Assembly: GCF_004166885.1 (NCBI RefSeq)
Contig: NZ_RCYU01000002.1
Coordinates: forward strand, 1-64,000
Direction: 5' to 3'
DNA length: 64,000 nucleotides
Source: Streptococcus sp. bf_0095
GTDB lineage: Bacteria; Bacillota; Bacilli; Lactobacillales; Streptococcaceae
Below, one piece after another: positions 17,174 through 25,391 of the stretch. Under the pieces are notes generated by a model that did no database searches, was not told the origin of the DNA, and worked only from the letters and a program-made list of their open reading frames with translations. A program made the translations under genes and the position numbers. The stretch's first letter is position 1. Every line of letters starts with the position of its first letter.

Positions 17174-18047
17174 CAGACTCTCCTTTTTCTTCCTCTTGGT
17201 GGTAACGGGCATAGAGATCACTCTTTTGTAGCCCAAATTGTTTGGCAACCTGTTTAATTGCCTGGTTCTTTTTCATGCCAGACTGGACCAGTATATCAAT
17301 CTCTCGGATCAGATCCACTTCTTCTAGATCTGGCTCCTGCTCACTGGCCCCCTCCACAATTAGAAGGCACTCCCCCTTGAGGGGATTTTCCTCTAGGTAA
17401 GCCACTAACTCTGCGATGGTCCCTCGCGTGTACTCTTCATAGATCTTGGTCAGTTCTCGGACCAGCACAACTGGACGATCCCCATAAACTGCCAGCATAT
17501 TTTCAAGCGTCGCACGAACCCGGTGCGGGGACTCATAAAAAATCTGAGTCTCAGGATAGGCTAGCTTTTCTTGAAAAAAAGCCTTTTGCTGCCCTTCCTT
17601 TCGTGGAAGAAAACCATAAAAGATATGGGGCTGGGGTGCCAAGCCACTGGCAATTAGGCCGGTAATGCCGGCGCTCGGGCCAGGAACTGCCACAACAGGG
17701 ATTTCTCGCTCAATGGCTGCCTTGACCAGGTCGTGACCTGGATCCGAAATACTAGGCAGTCCTGCATCCGAAACCTGGGCCAGGTCCTTTCCAGACTCTA
17801 AATGAGCTAGCAAATCAGGGATTTTCTCCATAGCATTGTGCTCGTGAAAGCTGGTTTGCGGTGTCGCAATCTCAAAATGCTTGAGCAAGAGTCCTGTATT
17901 ACGGGTATCTTCCGCTGCGATCAAATCTACCTCTTTTAAGGTTTGGATCATGCGGTAGCTCATGTCATCCCGATTGCCAATTGGAGTTGGCACTAAAAAG
18001 AGAGTCCCTGTCGCTTTATCCCCTTTAAAACTTCGTTGAATCTGCAT
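17163..18047 (-). CDS. rsmI: 16S rRNA (cytidine(1402)-2'-O)-methyltransferase
   Basis: A 294-residue tetrapyrrole-methylase-fold enzyme with the RsmI motifs LVPTPIGNRDDMSYR near the N-terminus, DLIAAEDTRNTGLLLKHF, SDAGLPSISDPG and VPGPSAGI (SAM-binding loop). It adds the 2'-O-methyl of m4Cm1402 in the ribosomal P site. It follows yabA by 2 bp, the order typical for Firmicutes (tmk-holB-yabA-rsmI). Confidence 0.97.
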   Translation of the reverse strand: MQIQRSFKGDKATGTLFLVPTPIGNRDDMSYRMIQTLKEVDLIAAEDTRNTGLLLKHFEIATPQTSFHEHNAMEKIPDLLAHLESGKDLAQVSDAGLPSISDPGHDLVKAAIEREIPVVAVPGPSAGITGLIASGLAPQPHIFYGFLPRKEGQQKAFFQEKLAYPETQIFYESPHRVRATLENMLAVYGDRPVVLVRELTKIYEEYTRGTIAELVAYLEENPLKGECLLIVEGASEQEPDLEEVDLIREIDILVQSGMKKNQAIKQVAKQFGLQKSDLYARYHQEEEKGESDGN

Positions 18048-18049
18048 GC

Positions 18050-18370
18050 TTACTCCCTAAATAACAATTCATCACAGAAAATACACTCTTCATCATTTTC
18101 ACGGCGTTGACCATAGGAATCTGTACAAACATGAAATCCGTCATTGTAAATTCTTTGTAAATTTTCACGACCATTGCGATGGAATTTAGGAGAGCTACTT
18201 TTCTCCACTTCTCCTAAGCGTTCTCTCAATTTATCATTTTCAAGACGGAGAGCAGTGTTTTCCTCGACAATGAGTTTGAGATTTTTCTTAATAGCTTCAA
18301 CCTCTGCTAATGTAACCAGCAATTCCTGGGAGAAGCCATCCAAAGCATCAAATAATTCTTTTTTATTCAT
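18050..18370 (-). CDS. yabA: DNA replication initiation control protein YabA
   Basis: 106 residues: an N-terminal coiled coil (about 5-55) for tetramer formation and a C-terminal zinc-binding domain with HVC and CIFC ligands (residues about 80-100). YabA bridges DnaA and the sliding clamp DnaN and limits re-initiation at oriC. It lies between holB and rsmI in a tightly packed operon (4 bp and 2 bp gaps). Confidence 0.96.
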   Translation of the reverse strand: MNKKELFDALDGFSQELLVTLAEVEAIKKNLKLIVEENTALRLENDKLRERLGEVEKSSSPKFHRNGRENLQRIYNDGFHVCTDSYGQRRENDEECIFCDELLFRE

Positions 18371-18374
18371 CTCT

Positions 18375-19274
18375 TTACCTTCTATTTTTCAACTGCAGAA
18401 GCATATACTCAAGAGCATTTTGAAAACTCACATTGTGTTCCCACATCTGCTTAGCTAAGACTAATTTTTCTAGATAGTCTCTTCCTAGGGACAGACTGAT
18501 GGAGCGCGCAAAGAGCAATTCTAGCAAGCGAAAGGCTTGGGCCTGCTTTTCTTTATCATCCGTCTCTTGAATCAAGCGAGAGACCAGTAAGTAGACATGC
18601 GGATCTGCTTTTAGACAAGCTGCGACGAAACGCTCACACTCTCTCGCCAGATCGAAAAAGGATGTATTCTCAGCGAGAATTTGGGCCTCTTGGAAACCTT
18701 GACTAAAGTTGGCTAACAAATCTGCTTGTTGAAGCAAGAGACCTTCCTGAAGGAGATACTCTTTTAGGAAATCCTGGTTTTTCGGAAAATGGACCTGCTG
18801 CGCCCGACTTTTAATGGTCGGGAGAACCAGTTGCTCATCTGCTGTCAGCAGAAAGATATGAACTTCACTCTGAGGTTCTTCAATCACCTTGAGGAGGGAA
18901 TTGGCTGCATTGACATGCATCCGGTCTGCATCACAAATGATAAAGACTTGCTTGGATCCTTCGTAGCCTGACTGAGAAAAATGCTGGATCAAATCTCGAA
19001 TCCGATCTGTTTTAATGATTTGATTGACCGGTCGGACAACCGTTACATCTGAGAATTCATCCTCTTCAATCAAGCGACAAGCCCGACAAGTCCCACAGGG
19101 CCAAACACCCTTCTTATCCGTACAAAAGAGACTTTGGGACAAAAGCTGGGCCATCTCAAAACTGCCAAAATCTCCTGTAAAGAGATAGGCGTGGCTCAAG
19201 CGGTCTTGTTCTATAATAGCTTGGAAGCGATCTACTAGCTGAGGTTGAAGTTTTTGCACTTGTTCTACCTTCAT
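18375..19274 (-). CDS. holB: DNA polymerase III subunit delta'
   Basis: A 299-residue AAA+-like clamp-loader subunit: an [11 protein letters not shown] segment (degenerate Walker A region), a zinc-binding cluster ([15 protein letters not shown]), [24 protein letters not shown] (Walker B and sensor region) and the [11 protein letters not shown] motif. It is shorter at the C-terminus than the E. coli protein, as usual in streptococci. The start overlaps the tmk stop by 4 bp (ATGA type). Confidence 0.96.
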   Translation of the reverse strand: MKVEQVQKLQPQLVDRFQAIIEQDRLSHAYLFTGDFGSFEMAQLLSQSLFCTDKKGVWPCGTCRACRLIEEDEFSDVTVVRPVNQIIKTDRIRDLIQHFSQSGYEGSKQVFIICDADRMHVNAANSLLKVIEEPQSEVHIFLLTADEQLVLPTIKSRAQQVHFPKNQDFLKEYLLQEGLLLQQADLLANFSQGFQEAQILAENTSFFDLARECERFVAACLKADPHVYLLVSRLIQETDDKEKQAQAFRLLELLFARSISLSLGRDYLEKLVLAKQMWEHNVSFQNALEYMLLQLKNRR

Positions 19275-19909
19275 TCACTGATCTCCAAGACTTCTTTGAC
19301 TAGAACCCAAGTATCTTCGACCACCTTATCAAAAGGTTGACTGGCATCAATTTTCACCACCCGTTGTGGTTCTTTTTCGAGGATGGCCAGATAACCTTGG
19401 CGAACTTTCTGATGGAGACTAAGCCCTTCTAGATCCAAGCGATTGACTTCACGGCTAGAGCTCTTAGCAATCCGAGCCAATCCTTCTTCAACATCAATGT
19501 CAAAATAGAAGGTCCGGTTTGGCTTGAGACCATCAGTCGCAAACTGGTTCAACCATTCAATATCCGTTACTGCTAATCCACGGCCAAAGCCTTGGTAAGC
19601 TACTGAACTGTCGATAAAACGATCCATAATGACTAGCTTCCCTGCTTTCAAAGCTGGAAGGACACGTTCTGCCAAGTGTTGGCGACGACTGGCGATATAA
19701 AGAAGCAATTCTGTCTTGGGATCCATTTCCGTATGAGATGGATCTAGAATGACCTCGCGTATTTTTTCTGCTATTTCGACGCCCCCTGGCTCCCGTGTGG
19801 TAATATAGGTAATCCCTGCCTTTTCCAAGCGTGGTAACAAGGCTTCTAAAACGGAGGATTTTCCTGCACCTTCTGGGCCTTCAATTGAAATTAATGTTCC
19901 CTGTTTCAT
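19271..19909 (-). CDS. tmk: Thymidylate kinase
   Basis: 212 residues with Walker [10 protein letters not shown], the DR(F/Y/H) motif [17 protein letters not shown] and the dTMP-binding [14 protein letters not shown]. It phosphorylates dTMP to dTDP. It is the first gene of the operon that continues through holB, yabA, rsmI, GNAT, ogt and the arsC-like gene. Confidence 0.98.
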   Translation of the reverse strand: MKQGTLISIEGPEGAGKSSVLEALLPRLEKAGITYITTREPGGVEIAEKIREVILDPSHTEMDPKTELLLYIASRRQHLAERVLPALKAGKLVIMDRFIDSSVAYQGFGRGLAVTDIEWLNQFATDGLKPNRTFYFDIDVEEGLARIAKSSSREVNRLDLEGLSLHQKVRQGYLAILEKEPQRVVKIDASQPFDKVVEDTWVLVKEVLEISE

Positions 19910-20081
19910 TCTCTTATCTTAACTTTCTATACTCATTTCTCTAGCATGCATCACTTCTTTTTATTTTACCAAAAATAGGGGTAAAAATCCTGTCCGAATT
20001 CGTGAAAATTGATGAAAATTATTTCCTATTTTTCATTTTTTTTGGTAAAATGTATGGTGAAAAATGAATAGGAGAACGAGC

Positions 20082-20969
20082 ATGTTTAAGGTAAAAAATA
20101 TTCTAACCATTATTTTTGGGGCTGGCATTTTTTCTTTTGGAATCTTTTTCCTCGTGATTCCATTCCACTTTTATGAGGGAGGGGCTACAGGGATTACCCT
20201 GATCACCTACTACCTCTTTAAAATTCCAGTTTCAGTCATGAACTTGGCCATTAATATTCCCCTCTTTTTCCTGGCCTGGAAACTACTGGGTCTCCGATCC
20301 CTCTATCTCAGTTTGATTGGAACTTTTTCGGTCTCTACTTGGATGGCCATCTTCGAGCTGATTCCTGGAAGTCATCATCTTCAAAATGCAGTCTTCACTG
20401 CTCTTGACGGAGACATCCTCCTAGCCTGTATCGGATCAGGGGTTATCCTTGGAACTGGGCTGGGGATTATCTTCAACGCTGGAGGAACAACAGGTGGAAC
20501 CGATATTGTCGCACGTATCTTTAACAAGTACACGACACTTTCTATGGGACGCCTCATGTTGATTGTGGATGCCATCGTCTTGACAACTGTTTTGATCGTC
20601 TTTAAGGACTTCCGAATTGCAGCCTACACCCTCCTCTTTATCCTGATTGACACCGTCGTCATTGATATCGTTGGTGAAGGAGGCTTTGCAGGGAAAGGAT
20701 TCCTCGTGGTGACTTCTAAACCGGATGAAATTGCCAAACAAATCACGACTGATTTGGGCCGAGGGGTCACATTCATGAACGGCATGGGCTATTATAGCCA
20801 ACAAGAAATGAAGATTATCTACTGCGTAGTCTCTCGGAATGAAATGAAACAAATGAAAGACTTGATTAATAAAATTGATCCATTTGCCTTCATTACCATT
20901 ACAGAAGCCCACGAAATCCTAGGAGAAGGATTTACATTGGATACCAACAAGCAACCCATTGCTCGCTAA
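20082..20969 (+). CDS. YitT family membrane protein with DUF2179 domain
   Basis: About 295 residues from ATG 20082 (MFKVKNILTIIFGAG), 7 nt after GGAG; an ATG at 20064 precedes the ribosome-binding site. Five or six membrane helices (residues about 8-175) contain glycine-rich repeats (GLGIIFNAGGTTGGTDIVARI). They are followed by a soluble C-terminal DUF2179 domain (GYYSQQEMKIIYCVVSRNE). The family is common in Firmicutes, and its transport function is unproven. It is transcribed divergently from tmk, from an extended -10 (TGGTAAAAT near 20043-20051), and ends at repeat element copy A. Confidence 0.87.
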   Translation: MFKVKNILTIIFGAGIFSFGIFFLVIPFHFYEGGATGITLITYYLFKIPVSVMNLAINIPLFFLAWKLLGLRSLYLSLIGTFSVSTWMAIFELIPGSHHLQNAVFTALDGDILLACIGSGVILGTGLGIIFNAGGTTGGTDIVARIFNKYTTLSMGRLMLIVDAIVLTTVLIVFKDFRIAAYTLLFILIDTVVIDIVGEGGFAGKGFLVVTSKPDEIAKQITTDLGRGVTFMNGMGYYSQQEMKIIYCVVSRNEMKQMKDLINKIDPFAFITITEAHEILGEGFTLDTNKQPIAR

Positions 20970-20970
20970 A

Positions 20971-21159
20971 ACAAAGAGAGAGTGGGACAGAAATCGGTAA
21001 TTCGATAGAATTCGATTTCGTCGTCCCACCTCCGCACAGTTGAGTAGGGCTGTAAAAGCTGATGAAATCAGCGTAGTAGAGCCCACTCAACCACTGCGTC
21101 TTGCTCGATAATCCAAAGACAATTGAGAGGCTAGGACTTTTGTCCCAGCCTCTCTTTGT
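20971..21159 (+). repeat. Three-stem-loop intergenic element with terminal inverted repeats, copy A (+)
   Basis: The ends acaaagagagagtgggac and gtcccagcctctctttgt are inverted repeats (16 of 18 positions). Inside are SL1 (GTGGGAC...GTCCCAC), SL2 (GAGTAGGGCT...AGCCCACTC with inner GCTGAT/ATCAGC) and SL3 (GAGAGGCTAGGAC/GTCCCAGCCTCTC, loop TTTT), which is followed by T-rich sequence and acts as terminator for the YitT gene. It lies between two convergent stop codons, 2 bp after one and 4 bp before the other. Confidence 0.9.
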
Positions 21160-21163
21160 TTAT

Positions 21164-21820
21164 TTAAAATGCTTTTGCAGATGTGCGACTAATTTCATCC
21201 ACACCAATACCATTTTCTTCAAATTTCTTCTTGATGACTTCTGTATCGGTAATGCCGTCAATTTGAACTTCAATGACCACACGATCATCCTTGGTTGGGA
21301 TATTGACCGTATTGGAGATATTCAACCCTTCTTCTACGATCAAATGGATGATTTTTTCAAGAACGCCTACTTTGTCTTCTGTCACAAAACGAACACGAAC
21401 TCCTTCTTCTCCATAACCGGATACTTCGAGGAAGGCACGAAAAATATCACGGTCGGTAATCACACCAGAAACTTGTTCATTGTCTACAACCGGAAGAATC
21501 CCCACCTTGTTCTTATACATGAGATAGGTCGCATCTTCAAGGCTGGCAAATTTTGAGACAGTAATGACATCACGAAGCATGACGTCCTTAACTTTGGTTT
21601 TATTGAGCAGGTAGTTCATTTCAAAAATAGAAAGACTCGTTGCTTTTGATGGACTCGCTTCTGCAATCGTACCTTCTGTCACCAAACCAACTAATTGATC
21701 ATTTTCAATGACCGGCAAACGGTGCAAACCTTGTTCCCGCATCAAATCTGCCGCATGAGCAATTGTTGTATCTGGACTAATATAGACTACTTTACGGGTC
21801 ATAAAATCTTTAACAGCCAT
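21164..21820 (-). CDS. CBS-domain and ACT-domain protein (AcuB-like)
   Basis: About 218 residues. Two CBS motifs (MAVKDFMTRKVVYISPDTT and VKDVMLRDVITVSKFASLEDA) form a Bateman pair (about 1-130), followed by a C-terminal ACT domain (VRVRFVTEDKVGVLEKIIHLIVEEGLNIS). This architecture resembles AcuB-like proteins and suggests adenine-nucleotide and amino-acid sensing. The target is unknown; its conserved place beside the liv operon hints at a link to branched-chain amino acids. I chose ATG 21820, 6 nt after AGGAGA, over ATG 21826. Confidence 0.85.
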   Translation of the reverse strand: MAVKDFMTRKVVYISPDTTIAHAADLMREQGLHRLPVIENDQLVGLVTEGTIAEASPSKATSLSIFEMNYLLNKTKVKDVMLRDVITVSKFASLEDATYLMYKNKVGILPVVDNEQVSGVITDRDIFRAFLEVSGYGEEGVRVRFVTEDKVGVLEKIIHLIVEEGLNISNTVNIPTKDDRVVIEVQIDGITDTEVIKKKFEENGIGVDEISRTSAKAF

Positions 21821-21849
21821 AACCATTCTCCTATGCTTTTGTTAGTTTT

Positions 21850-21887
21850 ATTATACTTGATTTTTAGTGCTATTTCAAACGCTTTCA
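21850..21887 (-). promoter_or_regulatory. Promoter of the CBS/ACT gene with cre-like sequence
   Basis: Minus strand TTGAAA (21878-21873), 17-bp spacer, TATAAT (21855-21850). CTGAAAGCGTTTGAA (21887-21873) overlaps the -35 and resembles a CcpA cre site, though it departs from the consensus at the 3' end. Confidence 0.6.
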
Positions 21888-21984
21888 GCAGTTTTCTCTT
21901 GTTTTCAAAATTCAGAATTGCCTAATAATCCTTGCATTCATCCCTATGAAAACTAAATTCTCTAATTGCAGATAAACTATTTTT

Positions 21985-22010
21985 AAAAAAGAGCCCTTGG
22001 GCTCTTTTTT
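21985..22010 (-). terminator. Terminator of the liv operon
   Basis: 12-bp stem AAAAAAGAGCCC/GGGCTCTTTTTT, 6 bp after the livF stop. Confidence 0.95.
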
Positions 22011-22015
22011 ATCTC

Positions 22016-22726
22016 TTATCCACCAAGGTAGGCCTTGCGGACTTCTTCTGAGGCTAAGAGTTCTTTTCCTGTTCCGGACAGAACGACTTTCCCTGTTTCC
22101 AAAACATAACCGCGGTCTGCGATAGAAAGGGCCTTGTTGGCATTTTGCTCAATCAAGAGAACCGTTGTTCCTTGTTTTTGAATATCTTGGATGATATCAA
22201 AGATTTCCTGGATAAAGATTGGGGCCAATCCCATGGAAGGTTCATCCAGAAGCAAGAGTTTTGGCGTCGACATGAGGGCACGACCCATTGCTAGCATTTG
22301 TTGCTCCCCACCAGATAGGGTAGCTGCATCTTGGTTCTTCCGTTCTTCCAAACGTGGGAAACGTGAGAAGACTTTCTTCAAGTTCGCTTGATTTTCTTCT
22401 CGATCTTTCTTCAAGAAAGCTCCCATTTCCAAGTTTTCCATAACGGTCAAGCCTGGAAAGACGTGGCGGCCTTCTGGAACTTGAGAGAGCCCAGCAGCTA
22501 CAATTTTTTGAGCCGGAACCTTTTGAATCTCCTGACCCAAAAACTCGATTTTCCCAGCACTTGGACGCACCAAACCTGAAATGGTACGAAGAATAGATGT
22601 TTTCCCAGCGCCATTGGCACCGATCAAGGAAACAACTTCCCCTTCATTGACTTCGAAACTGACATCACGGACAGCCTGGATCATGCCATAGTGTACAGAA
22701 AGATTTTCAACTTTTAACATAGACAT
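22016..22726 (-). CDS. livF: Branched-chain amino acid ABC transporter, ATP-binding protein LivF
   Basis: A 236-residue ABC ATPase with Walker A GANGAGKTS, signature LSGGEQQML and Walker B LLLLDEPSMGLAP. This is the typical LivF arrangement, where the signature is followed by AMGRALMSTPKLLLL. It works with LivG to power the LivHM permease. Its ATG overlaps the livG stop by one base (TAATG), with AGGAGG inside the end of livG. It is the last gene of livJHMGF. Confidence 0.96.
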   Translation of the reverse strand: MSMLKVENLSVHYGMIQAVRDVSFEVNEGEVVSLIGANGAGKTSILRTISGLVRPSAGKIEFLGQEIQKVPAQKIVAAGLSQVPEGRHVFPGLTVMENLEMGAFLKKDREENQANLKKVFSRFPRLEERKNQDAATLSGGEQQMLAMGRALMSTPKLLLLDEPSMGLAPIFIQEIFDIIQDIQKQGTTVLLIEQNANKALSIADRGYVLETGKVVLSGTGKELLASEEVRKAYLGG

Positions 22727-23490
22727 TAGGCTTCACCTCCTAGATATGCTTCGATTACACGTTTGTTGGACTTGATTTCATCTGGCGTACCATGGGCAAT
22801 CAAACGACCATATTCCAATACATAAATCCGCTCTGTTACCTCCATGACCAAACTCATATCGTGCTCGATTAACATGATCGTAATATTAAATTCTTTTTGA
22901 ATGCGACGGATTAGTTGGGTTAATTCTGCAGTTTCTTGAGGGTTCATTCCTGCAGCAGGCTCATCCAAGAAGAGGATTTTTGGCTCTGTAGCAAGGGCAC
23001 GAACGATCTCCAAGTGACGTTGTTGACCGTAAGCTAAGTTTTTGGCCAAGGTAGCTGCTTCTTTTTCCAAACCAAATATTGCTAACAATTCGAGGGCTTT
23101 TACTTTCAATGCTTCTTCATTTTTGTAATAGCTTGGCAAACGGAAAAGACTAGCAAAAACATGTGGTTTGTGGTGATTGGCAAAGGCAATCAAGACATTG
23201 TCCAAAACACTCAAATCTTTAAAGAGACGAATATTTTGGAAAGTCCGTCCAAGACCACCAGCAGCGATTTTATAAGGGGCTTTCCCGTTTAAAAGGTGCC
23301 CATCTAAAGTAATGGTCCCTTCACTTGGCTCATACACTCCTGTTAGGAGGTTGAAGAGGGTTGTTTTACCGGCACCGTTGGGTCCGATCAAACCAACCAA
23401 TTCCCCTTCGTTAAGTTCCATGGTCACATCCCCAACGGCTGTCAAACCACCAAAGTTTTTTGTTAAATTTTTTACTTCAAGAAGTGCCAT
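22726..23490 (-). CDS. livG: Branched-chain amino acid ABC transporter, ATP-binding protein LivG
   Basis: A 254-residue ABC ATPase: Walker A GPNGAGKTT, the LivG-typical GLGRTFQNIRLFKDLSVLDNVLIA after the Q-loop, a degenerate signature LAYGQQRHLEI, and Walker B ILFLDEPAAGMNP. The start overlaps the livM stop by one base (TAATG), implying coupled translation. Confidence 0.96.
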   Translation of the reverse strand: MALLEVKNLTKNFGGLTAVGDVTMELNEGELVGLIGPNGAGKTTLFNLLTGVYEPSEGTITLDGHLLNGKAPYKIAAGGLGRTFQNIRLFKDLSVLDNVLIAFANHHKPHVFASLFRLPSYYKNEEALKVKALELLAIFGLEKEAATLAKNLAYGQQRHLEIVRALATEPKILFLDEPAAGMNPQETAELTQLIRRIQKEFNITIMLIEHDMSLVMEVTERIYVLEYGRLIAHGTPDEIKSNKRVIEAYLGGEA

Positions 23491-24437
23491 TAGTTAGCCT
23501 CCTTTTTTGAGAGTAATTTTTTCAAGCTAAATTCCCATGTTCCAAGAAGACCACCTGGGCGGAAGATCATTACGAGAATCAAGGCTAATGAGTAAATGAT
23601 CATACGGATGCTTGAGAAGTCTTGAAGCACCATGTTCAAAATCCCCAAGACGATGGCTGCCACAACTGTTCCTGACATCGATCCCAAACCACCGAAAACG
23701 ACAATGATCAAGACATTAATGGTATTGGTGAAAGAGTAATCTTTCGGAACAACAGAACCGATAAAGCCGGCTTGAAGAGATCCAGCAATCGCCGCTGTGA
23801 TCGCACCAAATACAAAGGCAATGACTTTAACTTTGGTCGTATTGATCCCAACAGATTCTGCGGCAATTTCATCTTCACGAACAGAAAGGGTAGAACGCCC
23901 AATTGGACTGCGTAAGAAGTTGATGGTAAAAATAGTCGTAATGACAACAAATATGTATACCAATTGCCAGGTTGTAAAAGCTGGTAAACCAAGGATCCCC
24001 GCGGCACCATTTGTTAGAGTACCACCATTGACGATCAAGATCCGGATGATTTCTGAAACTCCAAGTGTTGCAATCGCCAGATAATCTCCTTTCAACCGAA
24101 GGGTTGGTACCCCAACGATCAAGGCAACGATACCAGCGATCAAGGCTCCTAAAACCATAGCGCCAAAAAAAGCGCCGTAGGTTGGTGATTTAGAACCGAG
24201 AATAGCTGCAGAATAGGCACCAATCGCCATAAATCCAGCGTGTCCGAGCGAGAATTGACCTGAAAAACCAACGATGAGGTTCAAACCAACCGCAAGAATG
24301 ATATTAATCCCGATTTGTTCCAAAATTTGGATATAGAAGAGGTTGAGGACACCTGCTGCAACCAAGACTTGGATCAAGGCAAAACCTGCTACCAAAAGAC
24401 CAAGCCAGACTAAATTCACTTTTAAATTTTGTTTCAT
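23490..24437 (-). CDS. livM: Branched-chain amino acid ABC transporter permease LivM
   Basis: A 315-residue permease with about nine membrane helices and the family motif VGFSGQFSLGHAGFMAIGAY. It carries the EAA-like cytoplasmic segment (SVGINTTKVKVIAFVFGAITAAIAG) that contacts the ATPases. It pairs with LivH and starts 3 bp after livH. Confidence 0.95.
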   Translation of the reverse strand: MKQNLKVNLVWLGLLVAGFALIQVLVAAGVLNLFYIQILEQIGINIILAVGLNLIVGFSGQFSLGHAGFMAIGAYSAAILGSKSPTYGAFFGAMVLGALIAGIVALIVGVPTLRLKGDYLAIATLGVSEIIRILIVNGGTLTNGAAGILGLPAFTTWQLVYIFVVITTIFTINFLRSPIGRSTLSVREDEIAAESVGINTTKVKVIAFVFGAITAAIAGSLQAGFIGSVVPKDYSFTNTINVLIIVVFGGLGSMSGTVVAAIVLGILNMVLQDFSSIRMIIYSLALILVMIFRPGGLLGTWEFSLKKLLSKKEAN

Positions 24438-24440
24438 GGC

Positions 24441-25310
24441 TTACACCTTCTCTTTCACATTTTTACCGAGGATACCTGCAGGACGGATGAGCAAGATCAC
24501 AATCAAGATGGCATACACAATGGCATCACGGAAATCTGAGAGACCGATCGCTGTAGCGAAGGTTTCCAACAAACCGATGACAAATCCACCTAGAGCAGCA
24601 CCTGGAATGATTCCGATTCCTCCAAGAACGGCTGCGACAAAGGCTTTAATCCCTGGTGTCATCCCCATCAAAGGTTCGATCGAGTTGTAATACAAACCGA
24701 TCAAGACACCACCAGCACCCGCTAAGGCTGATCCTAAAGCAAAGGTAAAGCTGATGGTCCGGTTGACGTTAATCCCCATCAATTGAGCGGCATCGCTATC
24801 AACAGAAACGGCACGCATGGCTTTCCCCATCTTTGTCTTTTGGATAATAAATTGAAGAGCGACCATCAAGAAAATAGACACTCCCAAGATCATCAACTGA
24901 ATATTGGAGATTGAAATGGGACCAAAATTGTAACGAACGGTTTCAATGACTTGCGGGAAAGAACGGGTATTGGCCCCTACAAAGAAGACCATCCCATATT
25001 CGAGCAAGAAGGAAACCCCGATGGCTGTGATCAAGGCTGCAATCCGAGTTGAATGACGAAGCGGACGATAAGCCAGGTATTCAATCACAACCCCTAAAAT
25101 AGCTGTCCCAACCATAGCTAGAAGCAAGGCTACAAAGAAGTTAACTTTCAATGAATTCAATAAGAAATATCCCATAAAGGCACCTACCATGTAGATATCC
25201 CCATGGGCAAAGTTGATCAATTTGATAATTCCATACACCATGGTATAACCAAGGGCCAAGAGTGCATAAACACTTCCCAAGATTAGACCGTTTACTAATT
25301 GCTGGAGCAT
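24441..25310 (-). CDS. livH: Branched-chain amino acid ABC transporter permease LivH
   Basis: About 289 residues from ATG 25310 (MLQQLVNGLILGSVYALLAL), 9 nt after AAAGG; this is the N-terminus usual for streptococcal LivH, while in-frame codons up to TTG 25331 are unlikely starts. Multiple membrane helices carry the motifs NFAHGDIYMVGAFMGY and GINVNRTISFTFALGSALAG. It lies downstream of livJ, with a hairpin in the 81-bp gap. Confidence 0.93.
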   Translation of the reverse strand: MLQQLVNGLILGSVYALLALGYTMVYGIIKLINFAHGDIYMVGAFMGYFLLNSLKVNFFVALLLAMVGTAILGVVIEYLAYRPLRHSTRIAALITAIGVSFLLEYGMVFFVGANTRSFPQVIETVRYNFGPISISNIQLMILGVSIFLMVALQFIIQKTKMGKAMRAVSVDSDAAQLMGINVNRTISFTFALGSALAGAGGVLIGLYYNSIEPLMGMTPGIKAFVAAVLGGIGIIPGAALGGFVIGLLETFATAIGLSDFRDAIVYAILIVILLIRPAGILGKNVKEKV

Positions 25311-25339
25311 TTGAACCATCCTTTCTAACAATAAAGAGC

Positions 25340-25369
25340 GAGGCCAGGAATTTTCATTCTCCCAGCCTC
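25340..25369 (-). terminator. Hairpin between livJ and livH (likely partial terminator)
   Basis: Stem GAGGCTGGGA/TCCTGGCCTC on the minus strand with one mismatch and a 10-nt loop, followed by GCTCTTTATTG. The weak T tail suits partial termination, which would give more binding-protein mRNA than permease mRNA. The stem resembles SL3 of the repeated intergenic element. Confidence 0.6.
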
Positions 25370-25391
25370 TTGTACAAACAACAAATGATAA

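Noticed and set aside
17174..17248. N-terminal extension of the GNAT protein to TTG 17248
   Set aside because: It lies inside rsmI, has no ribosome-binding site and adds residues not typical of the family; AGGAG lies before ATG 17173.
20971..21159. Repeat element as pneumococcal BOX, RUP or SPRITE
   Set aside because: Length, terminal sequences and internal stems do not agree with those elements as I remember them; a database search would be needed to name it.
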